Shown here piece by piece: positions 54,508 through 61,267 of a DNA stretch of 64,000 bases. The stretch is from contig NZ_JALQEM010000006.1 in the NCBI RefSeq assembly GCF_023630705.1, forward strand, positions 1-64,000. The letters run 5' to 3'. The notes under the pieces are model-generated. The model saw nothing but the letters and a program-made list of their open reading frames with translations, did no database searches and had not been told where the DNA came from. The stretch's first letter is position 1, and each line of letters opens with the position of its first letter. Origin of the DNA: Caballeronia sp. GAFFF1. GTDB taxonomy: Bacteria > Pseudomonadota > Gammaproteobacteria > Burkholderiales > Burkholderiaceae. The position numbers and the translations under genes are program-made.

Positions 54508-55455
54508 CTAAAACCCCGCGCCCACCGCTGCGGACAACCCAGACAGATACTGCCTCGTGGCTGCTTGGGCCTGCATGGCCTCCGCGTGCTCCTCGGCCTG
54601 CTCCGCGATCATCTCGTCGACACCTTCCACGATCACGTCCCGCAGCCCTCCCGCCTCGACGAGTGCCAGAGCTACTTGGTCGGCACGCTCGGTGTACTGG
54701 CCCAGCGCGATTCCCAGCGCCCGCGCTTTCCCGGGGGAGGTGAGCGGTCCCAGGGCGGCTCGCAGCTTCTCGGCAAATTGTCGCGCCAGGCGCTCCTCGG
54801 CGCTCTCTGTCTCGTCCTCGTCGGACGACCACGCGCCGCCGGTCCACTTCTCCGGGATCGGCTTGCCTTCGTCCTTGCAGCGTCGAATGAACCGCTCCAT
54901 GTGGCGGGCCATCCGCTCACTTCGGTCTGCCGCCTCGGCGCATTCCTTGTGCGTCCACGGCTTACCGTTGGGGTGCCTGGGGCGCTCCAGGATGAGTTGA
55001 TAAAGGTACTGTGATTTTTCCTGGTGCGTCCATTCCAGCTTGCGCTTTGCGTTCTCGCTCCGACCTGCCGCGATACGCGCCTCGGATAAGGTTCCGGTGA
55101 AGATGCGTACGGGGATGGTCTGACGATCTCGTTGGGCATACGCGGCCCTGCGGTGCGTGCCGTCAACGACCACGAAACGGTTGGCGCTGATCGGGAGGAC
55201 AAGAATCGGGTCGAGGTCGGTCTCTTTGTCCAGGCGCTCCACCAATTTGGTGACGTGGTCGCCGTTCGTGATCCCGGCTTTGGACTTGGTGTGGAGGTCG
55301 CGCACCTGGAACACCTTGGGGCAAACCAAGACCTTCCTGAGCGGCACGACGAGATCCGTGCATGAGCCTTTTTTCCATTGAATTTGCGAATTTTCGATGT
55401 CGGTCTCGGTCCACTCATGGGACTTGCGAGCCTTATCTGGTAAGGGTTTCAACAT
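54508..55455 (-). CDS. ParB N-terminal-domain protein
   Basis: A 315-residue protein. The ParB/sulfiredoxin-type domain (~40-150) includes VVDGTHRRAAYAQRD, which matches the nucleotide-binding arginine motif. A helical region follows (WTHKECAEAADRSERMARHME, a possible HTH near 185-205), then an acidic linker and a helical tail. It could act in partition, regulation or DNA nicking; ParA is absent. Last gene of the leftward transcript. The ATG at 55455 is chosen over an upstream frame that crosses the palindromes. Confidence 0.75.
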   Translation of the reverse strand: MLKPLPDKARKSHEWTETDIENSQIQWKKGSCTDLVVPLRKVLVCPKVFQVRDLHTKSKAGITNGDHVTKLVERLDKETDLDPILVLPISANRFVVVDGTHRRAAYAQRDRQTIPVRIFTGTLSEARIAAGRSENAKRKLEWTHQEKSQYLYQLILERPRHPNGKPWTHKECAEAADRSERMARHMERFIRRCKDEGKPIPEKWTGGAWSSDEDETESAEERLARQFAEKLRAALGPLTSPGKARALGIALGQYTERADQVALALVEAGGLRDVIVEGVDEMIAEQAEEHAEAMQAQAATRQYLSGLSAAVGAGF

Positions 55456-55487
55456 GTTGTGTTCGTTCGTATTGAGGGCCCCTCGGA

Positions 55488-55517
55488 CAGGAAATTTCCT
55501 GCGGTAGGGATTTCCTA
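55488..55517. promoter_or_regulatory. Two palindromic operator candidates upstream of the ParB-like gene
   Basis: CAGGAAATTTCCTG (55488-55501) is a perfect 14-bp palindrome, followed after 3 bp by the near-palindrome TAGGGATTTCCTA (55505-55517). They lie 33-62 bp before the ParB-like start, suggesting autoregulation or a centromere-like site. Confidence 0.5.
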
Positions 55518-55570
55518 TCGGGCTGGTCGAGATAAAGGGGCGAGGGCCAGATGGCTCCTGCTCGGTGCTC

Positions 55571-55702
55571 TCATGCGTTGCCTTGAGTGGCAACCTCTTC
55601 AATCAGGTCGTCTGCCAGCGACCCTGCGCCGGTCTCACGTTTCCGCTCTTGCATGGCCGAGAGAATTGCCCAGAGAGTTCTTTCGATGTCTTCGGTCGTC
55701 AT
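55571..55702 (-). CDS. Very small hypothetical protein
   Basis: A 43-residue protein starting MTTEDIERTLWAILSAMQERKRETG, helical and charged, in line with the other leftward cargo genes (22 bp after the HNH gene). The ribosome-binding site is weak. Unknown function. Confidence 0.4.
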   Translation of the reverse strand: MTTEDIERTLWAILSAMQERKRETGAGSLADDLIEEVATQGNA

Positions 55703-55724
55703 CTTCGTTGGTCGGTTGCTGTGA

Positions 55725-56432
55725 TTAGGCGCACGCCTTGTCGCATTCTTCGTTAGCGGTTTGGATGAACAGCGCCTCATACTCGTCGACGGTCATCAGT
55801 TCCAGCGTCGTCGGGGTCGTGTACCGCATGAACTCGATCTCTCCGATCCCGCCATAGAACTGACCGCCGGGGAACGAGTTGTACGGCTTCTGAAATTCGA
55901 GGGGGTTCTCAGGGTCGAAGTAGTGGCTCTTCCGCTTGTTCGAGCGTGGTAGCATCGGCTCGAGGTTGTAAGGCGTGTGAAGTCCGCTGACAACCCACTC
56001 CCCCGAGATCGGATGAACGCCCTTCAGCGGAATTGCGTGGTCGAGATCCGCCCCCTCGGGTGCGGCCTCAATGATCTGCAGGCACTGCTTCAAGGTCGCG
56101 GTGGTCGGCATGGCTGTCTTGGGGCGGCCAAGGCCCCGCAAACGTCCGAGGGCGGCACTGTTGATGTCCTTGGCTCGCTGGCCCGGTTGCTCTCTCAGCC
56201 TCGCCATGGCGGCGCGTTGTCGTTCGTTATGGCTCGCCCGTGCCTCCGGATCCGAACGGGTGCGGTTCCACCTCTTTCCGGCTCGCTCGCGCTGACACGC
56301 AACGCACGAGCTACTGCTCGCGTAGTGAGGGTGTTCTCCGTGGGTCTTACAGGGCCACAGGAAGCGGTCTTCGCCGCGCTCGCGTGCTGCAGATGCGGCT
56401 GCCTTCTTCGTCGGTTTCATGTTGGCGGTCAT
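55725..56432 (-). CDS. HNH endonuclease of T7-phage type
   Basis: A 235-residue protein. An N-terminal zinc-binding region (WPCKTHGEHPHYASSSSCVAC, ~27-47, ligands Cys/His/Cys/Cys) precedes the HNH core LDHAIPLKGVHPISGEWVVS, then GLHTPYNLEPM and the N-K motif NKRKSHYF. The VSGLH-P-NL pattern is typical of HNH homing endonucleases in T7-like phages (family memory). Its ATG overlaps the upstream stop by one base (TAATG), so translation is coupled. It may cut phage DNA or aid element mobility. Confidence 0.82.
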   Translation of the reverse strand: MTANMKPTKKAAASAARERGEDRFLWPCKTHGEHPHYASSSSCVACQRERAGKRWNRTRSDPEARASHNERQRAAMARLREQPGQRAKDINSAALGRLRGLGRPKTAMPTTATLKQCLQIIEAAPEGADLDHAIPLKGVHPISGEWVVSGLHTPYNLEPMLPRSNKRKSHYFDPENPLEFQKPYNSFPGGQFYGGIGEIEFMRYTTPTTLELMTVDEYEALFIQTANEECDKACA

Positions 56433-56683
56433 TACGCGGCCTCCCTCTCGGGCTGCTCGGTCATCAGGGCCTTCACCCGTTCACCGTGGTCCTTCTTGAA
56501 CCGGGCGACACACAGTCGGCACTGTCCGGACCCTGCGGTCCCATGGAGGGTCTCGCCGTGGTGCGGACATTTCCAGATAAAGGTCTTGAGTCCGGCCTTG
56601 CGGGCTGCTGTGAGGGCTGCGGCCTTGGTGCCTCGTTTGGCGCGGCGCTTGAGATAGGTGGCGTCGGTCTTGGGTGTGGTCAT
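56432..56683 (-). CDS. Small CHCC zinc-finger protein
   Basis: An 83-residue basic protein. The N-terminal half is Lys/Arg-rich (TYLKRRAKRGTKAAALTAAR), followed by CPHHGETLHGTAGSGQCRLC with a C-x2-H ... C-x2-C metal site. The same type of finger starts the downstream HNH protein, so the gene may be a split-off or partner of that nuclease. First gene downstream of the phage-type promoter array. Confidence 0.65.
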   Translation of the reverse strand: MTTPKTDATYLKRRAKRGTKAAALTAARKAGLKTFIWKCPHHGETLHGTAGSGQCRLCVARFKKDHGERVKALMTEQPEREAA

Positions 56684-56912
56684 GATCGTATTTGTTAGGA
56701 AAAAAAAACTGAGATTGCGTGCCTGTAGGACGACTAAGGGCGTGAATGGGCCGCGCGACCCGTCTATGGGCGCGTAGAGCAGGCTGCGACGCGGCGGTGA
56801 ATAGAGGGGGAATGGCTTGAGGGGTCCCAGGGCGCTCCTGGGCGCTACAGGGGCTGCTCCGGGATAGTCGACCCGCTATCGGTACGTGACTTCCGCTCTG
56901 GGGAGCGCGACC

Positions 56913-57261
56913 CCTTTCTTACTATGGTGTCGACTAAATGCGAGATACCGGCTCGTCGCCCGCCGCTGCAGGGCGGTGGTCTTGCACTGCCGGAGCATTC
57001 TTCTTAAACCGTCGACTAATAAAACGTCAATTGAATCCACCGGTCCGATAGAGGGAGGCTTGCGGCCCGAAGGGTCTTCCTTCTTAGGTGTGGACTAGTT
57101 AAAGCACCGCTTCTTTCTAACGGAAGTAGCAAATGCAGATCGTCGGTCCTGTGGCGGGCTGGCGGCGTTCGGAGGCCGCATCCCTTTCTATAGTGGTGGG
57201 TATTCCTTTCTATAGTGCGGGGTAACGGGTGTGCAGCCCTTTTCTAAAGCAGGCCCTAAAT
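56913..57261 (-). promoter_or_regulatory. Array of seven SP6/T7-like phage promoters (leftward)
   Basis: Seven degenerate elements on the minus strand; predicted +1 positions are 57244, 57210, 57188, 57117, 57083, 57003 and 56922. Six have an 18-base block ending in TAG or AAG followed by purine-rich GAAAGG-type sequence. The best, ATTTAGTCGACACCATAG, matches 15 of 18 bases of the SP6 promoter ATTTAGGTGACACTATAG; two others contain the T7/SP6 core CACTATAG. The rest of the 56684-57348 gap holds a small hairpin at 56826-56842 but no gene. An iteron-type origin is the main alternative. Confidence 0.55.
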
Positions 57262-57348
57262 GCACCGGACGGGTCCCGTGGTGGCCCCCAGGGCGGTTGG
57301 GGTTGGTGCGCCTGTCGAAAAGAGCGCGGCTGGAAGTGCGTCTACTGC

Positions 57349-57750
57349 TTATCGGTATTGCCACGCGGCTGTCTCGACCGCTTTGAATGTCTCCGCTCGC
57401 TCCTTGCGCCTCTCAAGCATTGCCGTCCATTGCTGCAGTATCTGGCGCGGGATTGCTTCATAGAGGGTTGCACGGGTCTCCCTCCCGGGCCATTCACCGG
57501 TCTTGTACCAGTAATCGACCATCAGCTTGGCCTGGGCTTGGGCCATCGCAAGCGAGATGCGGCGCTCCTTCCGGGTCCAGCCTGTTCGGCTTCCCCAGGG
57601 CCGTCCCACGTGGTTGCCACGCTCCTTGGCAATCCGGTGCGCGTCCTCGGTGTTCGGCAGGAACCGCGCGGGATTGTCCGTGCGACGCTTCCGGGGCTTC
57701 TTGTCGGGTCCCCGCATCCGGGGCTTCGCTCGGTTGGTATCTTCGTCCAT
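57349..57750 (-). CDS. Hypothetical basic protein of the element
   Basis: A 133-residue protein from MDEDTNRAKPRMRGPDKKPRKRR. The N-terminus is highly basic; the helical C-terminal half includes AKLMVDYWYKTGEWPG. A longer frame from GTG at 57870 overlaps the recombinase stop as GTGA and cannot be excluded. The family is unknown; DNA binding is plausible. Confidence 0.55.
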   Translation of the reverse strand: MDEDTNRAKPRMRGPDKKPRKRRTDNPARFLPNTEDAHRIAKERGNHVGRPWGSRTGWTRKERRISLAMAQAQAKLMVDYWYKTGEWPGRETRATLYEAIPRQILQQWTAMLERRKERAETFKAVETAAWQYR

Positions 57751-57866
57751 TGGGTGTTGTGTGTAAGGGCGGCGCGGGGCCGCTTCGGGTGGGCGTATTT
57801 GTGGGATGTGGGCTTGAGTGGCCCTGTGATGTGAGACCGCCTCGTCGTTGCGGTCCCTTGCTTCTC

Positions 57867-58454
57867 TCACGCGGCCTTGGGAAAGGCTCTACGTGCTCTG
57901 CTGACGGTCGCTTCGCTCACGCCGAAATGCTCCGCAGCCTTGGTGATGCTGCGGTTCTCCCAAGACCAGGCGGCGATTGCGGCTGCATCGTGCTGAACCG
58001 GACGGCCCAGGCTGGCCTTGCCTCGGTGCGTCTTGCCGGTGGCCGCAAGGGCTTGCTTGGCAAGCTCTCGACCGGCATCGGTGCGGGACGCGATCCGGTT
58101 GCGCTCCATCTGGGCAACTTGTGCGAGGAGGGCAAGGATTAGCTCGCCAGCGTCCCCGACAATCGGACCCAGGCCGTGAACGTCGACAATCACGCCCTTA
58201 GCGCGGAGGTCGCGCACGGTGGTCTGGACGTCGATAGAGTCGCGGCCCAGGCGGTCGACTGCGTAGACCTGGAGGGTGTCGCCTTCGCGGAGGTAGTCGG
58301 CGCATGCCTTGAACCCTGGTCGGTCCATAGCCTCTACTGTCCCGCTAACGCCCTGGTCGCTGAACTCTTTGTCGAAGTTTCCGCCCATGGCGGCGCGTTG
58401 CGACTCGATGGACTGGTCTCGGGTCGATACCCGAAAATAAGCGATGCGTGCCAT
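57867..58454 (-). CDS. Serine recombinase (resolvase/invertase)
   Basis: A 195-residue protein. The catalytic Ser is near 10 in AYFRVSTRDQS, with Arg in YAVDRLGRDS near 70. The long E-helix (ELILALLAQVAQMERNRIASRT) leads to a C-terminal helix-turn-helix (SITKAAEHFGVSEATVSRARR). The size and order match small resolvases and Hin-type invertases. It may resolve element multimers or invert a segment; no obvious inverted crossover pair was seen. Preceded by a clear promoter. Confidence 0.92.
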   Translation of the reverse strand: MARIAYFRVSTRDQSIESQRAAMGGNFDKEFSDQGVSGTVEAMDRPGFKACADYLREGDTLQVYAVDRLGRDSIDVQTTVRDLRAKGVIVDVHGLGPIVGDAGELILALLAQVAQMERNRIASRTDAGRELAKQALAATGKTHRGKASLGRPVQHDAAAIAAWSWENRSITKAAEHFGVSEATVSRARRAFPKAA

Positions 58455-58492
58455 GCTGTTCCCCTGTCAGGTATTGTCATAAGTTGGGTCAA

Positions 58493-58521
58493 ATTATGAT
58501 GGTACCATCACAATCCGTCAA
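58493..58521 (-). promoter_or_regulatory. Recombinase promoter with palindromic operator
   Basis: On the minus strand TTGACG (58521-58516) and CATAAT (58498-58493) are 17 bp apart. The perfect 14-bp palindrome TGATGGTACCATCA (58497-58510) sits between and over the -10, suggesting repression. It lies ~40 bp upstream of the recombinase start. Confidence 0.65.
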
Positions 58522-58640
58522 CAGGACTTTTGACAGGGCGTCGCATCGTGTCGGAAGGGGCTGTCGTTACTTACTAGTTTTGCGAGGGGCGGGCTACCGT
58601 TTGATACGATGTCCGCAGTCACTTGAGAGGCGCGGCGCGA

Positions 58641-59225
58641 ATGATCACATTCACTTTAGACACCAATTGCCTCCTGGCGGTCGATGAGGGCAGACCTGAA
58701 GCAGGCGCGGTGATGGCGCTTTCCGCTGCACACGCTGAGGGCAAGGCCTCCGTCGCCTTAGTGGCTATTTCGGCGTCTGAGCGACAACGCGCCGGAGCGC
58801 ACCTCGAATCCTTCACGGACTTCCAGAAACGGGTGGAGTCACTCGGTCTCGGCCACCTAGACCTGTTGCCACCTATGCTAATTTTCGACGTGACCTTTTG
58901 GGATTTCTCCGTCTGGTCGGACGATGGAATGATGGAGAAAGACAAGCAGATCCACGAAGTGCTCTTCCCTGGAATCCCTTACGAGTGGGAGGACTTCTGC
59001 AAATTAAGCGGGCTAGACCCGACCAAGCTGGTCGAGCAAAGCAAGAAGTGGCGCAACGCACGATGCGATGTTCAAGCGCTGTGGAGTCATGTGCACGCGG
59101 CCCGCGACGTGTTCGTGACCTCCGATAGGAATTTCCATGCTCCATCGAGGGCCGAGCGGTTAAGTTCGCTGTTCGGCGTGCGTGTTGCCTCCCCCGATAG
59201 CGCCGCCACTCTGTTGACGAACTAG
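58641..59225 (+). CDS. PIN-domain protein (possible nuclease toxin)
   Basis: A 194-residue protein starting MITFTLDTNCLL, the standard PIN N-terminus with Asp7 as first metal ligand. FVTSDRNFH near 162 supplies the C-terminal acidic site. It is longer than typical VapC toxins and has no antitoxin-like gene directly upstream, so it may be a stand-alone or defence nuclease. Its 3' end overlaps the convergent membrane protein gene by 4 bases. Confidence 0.75.
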   Translation: MITFTLDTNCLLAVDEGRPEAGAVMALSAAHAEGKASVALVAISASERQRAGAHLESFTDFQKRVESLGLGHLDLLPPMLIFDVTFWDFSVWSDDGMMEKDKQIHEVLFPGIPYEWEDFCKLSGLDPTKLVEQSKKWRNARCDVQALWSHVHAARDVFVTSDRNFHAPSRAERLSSLFGVRVASPDSAATLLTN

Positions 59226-59635
59226 AGTGCGAAGATGATCAAGAACGCGCCTTTAATAATCGCGAGGACGATCACAAGCCCGATGAGCCACCACATTAGC
59301 CGCCATACGGTGCGCCAGAAAGCGACGAGCAGCAGCGCAGCGGATCCTATCGCCGCGAGGAGGTACATGAGACCGTCAGGGCTGCGCGGCTGGAGCGACT
59401 GGGCCGCTTGCTGGCAGACGCAGACCATGCCGAACCACGCCAGGAGCCAAAGTCCGAGCTTGACATACGCTGCGCGGGTCTCAAGCAGCCGCCGCTCTTC
59501 GAAGTCCTGCCGCCACTGATAGACTGCGTCAGACCGGGTAGCGCTCTCGTCGCTACGCCGTGCGAAGGCGGCGAGGTCCCCACGGTCCAAGGTCGGTTCA
59601 CGCCGTTCGATACTGCCCCCGCGTGCTGCTCCCAT
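59222..59635 (-). CDS. Small three-helix membrane protein
   Basis: A 137-residue protein. A charged N-terminal ~55 residues is followed by three hydrophobic segments (~60-77, ~88-105 and ~110-134). AGGGGAAAG lies before the ATG. No family is recognised. Its position between PIN and AbiJ-type genes makes it a possible membrane effector, which is only inference. Confidence 0.6.
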   Translation of the reverse strand: MGAARGGSIERREPTLDRGDLAAFARRSDESATRSDAVYQWRQDFEERRLLETRAAYVKLGLWLLAWFGMVCVCQQAAQSLQPRSPDGLMYLLAAIGSAALLLVAFWRTVWRLMWWLIGLVIVLAIIKGAFLIIFAL

Positions 59636-59861
59636 TGCTTTCCCCTTCGTTCTCGTTTTGTTTCTGAGGTCTGGTCTCGGCGGCGCGTTGTCACTCGCGC
59701 TCGTTTCGTCGGAGTTTATCTCGGTTCGGGTTTTTCAAGGTACCCCCTATGCCTCAGTTTCGAGCGCTTAAAAAAGCCGGTAAAGGCTCTCGCGTTGTTA
59801 TTGTTGTTGCAGATCGTGCAGGAGAGTCGCCCGCCAGAAATTTGGAAAGTCCGAAAAGAAA

Positions 59862-59939
59862 GACCCCCCTACACCCCCCTGGGGGTCTCGCAGAAACAGG
59901 GGGCGTGTTTGACAGGAAAGACGCCCCCCGGTGGGGGCG
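59862..59939 (-). terminator. Two tandem GC-rich terminators after the AbiJ-related gene
   Basis: Hairpin 1 at 59922-59939 (CGCCCCC with GGGGGCG, minus-strand tail TCTTTCC) and hairpin 2 at 59862-59887 (GACCCCC with GGGGGTC, tail TTTCTTTT). Both read as leftward terminators. The rest of 59636-59949 holds only a doubtful short frame. Confidence 0.75.
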
Positions 59940-59949
59940 AATCCGCCCG

Positions 59950-60870
59950 CTAATTCAACGCGGCGTTGGCCTCAACAAGGAACAGGATCGACGTTGCCGT
60001 TAGATTTAACGCATACCTGGCAAAGTATGCCGGAACGGTGAGCGGGTCTGTGCCTTGCCCGTGACCGCCGAGCTTATTCCGTACAGTCGGCAATCCACTT
60101 TCGAGTAAGGTGCGCAGTGCAGCAAACTGGGACTCTAGATAAGGGGGTAAAAGCCCATTCGAAAAGCAAGCGGCGATTAGAGCTTTTGCAGTGTCGCCTG
60201 GCTTAGTAGCCCACCGTCGCTGCTTGGCGATTGACTTCATAGTGCTCTCGAGTGCTTTCAGAGCGTCGACTAGGCATTCCTTGTGCCGACCGTGACGGTA
60301 GTGCTCATGAGCCAGCAGAAACTCTTCATTCGCTCCCTGGAATGCGCTCCCGCGCAGCACAGACAGGGCTGGTTTAACCGCTTCAGCGTGGAGATACTGT
60401 GAGTCGATTCGAAGAATTTCGTTTGACTCGAATGTGTAACCGACGCCGTGTTCCTTAAATCGCTCGTTCAGTTCAACGATCGCGTCTTCGGGTGACACCC
60501 GGCGTCGGGTCATCTGTTTATAGTCCTGGTCGGTCGAGATATGCGTGACGACCTTGAAGCTCAATTCGATAACGTCGAGCGCTTGCTCAATGTTCTCCTC
60601 CCATAGGAAGAAATTAAACACGGACTCAGCATCAGAAGCTGCGTTTTTGGTGAGTTCGAAGACCCCGTATTCCCGGCACAGCGTGCGCTTTACAAACTCA
60701 TAAGCGTCTGTAGCGTGCGATGAGTGGAAGGTGTCCTGTCCGAAGGCGTCCTCGATGATCTGAACGATTTGGACCCTCAGTTCACGGGGCAGCGAGTCGT
60801 ACACATAGACATCGGGCATCTCGCCCCGCGCTCGCTTCTGGCGCTTTGAAAACAAATTGAAAGAAACCAT
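59950..60870 (-). CDS. AbiJ-related protein (STM4504/CBY_0614 family)
   Basis: A 306-residue protein starting MVSFNLFSKRQKRARGEMPDVY, which matches the family start (short LFSKRQK motif, then PDVYxYD and LRVQIVxI). The N-terminal part corresponds to the AbiJ N-terminal type 4 domain, and the C-terminal ~150 residues are HEPN-like (KALESTMKSIAKQRRW near 218, LGGHGQG near 275). AbiJ proteins are linked to abortive phage infection, so a defence role is likely but unproven for this member. The base composition is the least GC-rich in the window. Confidence 0.82.
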   Translation of the reverse strand: MVSFNLFSKRQKRARGEMPDVYVYDSLPRELRVQIVQIIEDAFGQDTFHSSHATDAYEFVKRTLCREYGVFELTKNAASDAESVFNFFLWEENIEQALDVIELSFKVVTHISTDQDYKQMTRRRVSPEDAIVELNERFKEHGVGYTFESNEILRIDSQYLHAEAVKPALSVLRGSAFQGANEEFLLAHEHYRHGRHKECLVDALKALESTMKSIAKQRRWATKPGDTAKALIAACFSNGLLPPYLESQFAALRTLLESGLPTVRNKLGGHGQGTDPLTVPAYFARYALNLTATSILFLVEANAALN

Positions 60871-61163
60871 TGTAGGTCGGGCGGTGCGGTTGTGATAATC
60901 GGCTTCGATACCGCCTAAGTGGTAGACGCCGTGCCGCTGGCATTCTCGCTGAACCGCGTCAGTCTGTCTAATAAGCTGCGAAGTCTTCCTCGCGAAGCTG
61001 GCGGCCCGCCCCGAACTGGTACTACACGAAGGGTATGTCAGGTACTACATGAACAGAATGAACTTGCGTGCCGACAGTTGCCAACCAACCGAGATCCTTA
61101 ATAGGATTGGGTTTGCTGCCCATGCGCCCCTCGGCATTCCCCCAGTGATTTCGACAATCGAAA
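60871..61163. other. Right-end non-coding region of the element
   Basis: About 290 bp with no supportable gene. It contains the right pair of GGTACTACA repeats and adjoins the right att site. It probably carries integrase or excisionase binding sites. Confidence 0.5.
61018..61049 (+). repeat. Right pair of GGTACTACA repeats
   Basis: GGTACTACA at 61018-61026 and 61041-61049, 115 bp or more inside the right att site, in the same orientation as the left pair. Confidence 0.5.
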
Positions 61164-61179
61164 CCTGCCGGGGGGACCA
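61164..61179 (+). repeat. Right attachment site (attR)
   Basis: Exact 16-bp copy of the tRNA-Arg 3' end, CCTGCCGGGGGGACCA. It is not a second tRNA, since no cloverleaf precedes it. Confidence 0.9.
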
Positions 61180-61267
61180 CGATAGCTTCCCTATGCGCCG
61201 CCGACGCCTCCCTTCGTCGGCACCCGCGAATACCGATTCGTCCCTCGTCAATCAGCAACCGCGCCGC

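Larger units (their letters stand above)
52939..61179 (+). mobile_element. 8.2-kb integrative element in tRNA-Arg(CCT)
   Basis: Bounded by identical 16-bp repeats CCTGCCGGGGGGACCA at 52939-52954 (inside the tRNA) and 61164-61179; a TCGA four bases out is also shared. A tyrosine integrase lies next to the tRNA, as usual for tRNA-targeted islands. The cargo is ParB-like, HNH nuclease, zinc-finger, serine recombinase, PIN, membrane and AbiJ-related proteins. The DNA is less GC-rich than the flanks, most clearly at 60000-60900. No capsid, terminase, conjugation or replication genes are recognised, so it may depend on a helper. Confidence 0.88.

Noticed and set aside
56800..57060. Rightward ATAGAGGG sequences as plus-strand phage promoters
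   Set aside because: They lack the upstream ATTTAG-type block and occur only twice; chance is likely.
56913..57261. CRISPR array
   Set aside because: The repeats are degenerate, spacing is uneven (22-81 bp) and no cas genes are nearby.
59749..60003. An 84-codon plus-strand frame
   Set aside because: It runs through two strong GC hairpins and into the end of the AbiJ-related gene; its composition is not protein-like.
61140..61179. A second tRNA gene at the right island end
   Set aside because: Only the 3' 16 bases match; no D or anticodon arm precedes, so it is an att site.
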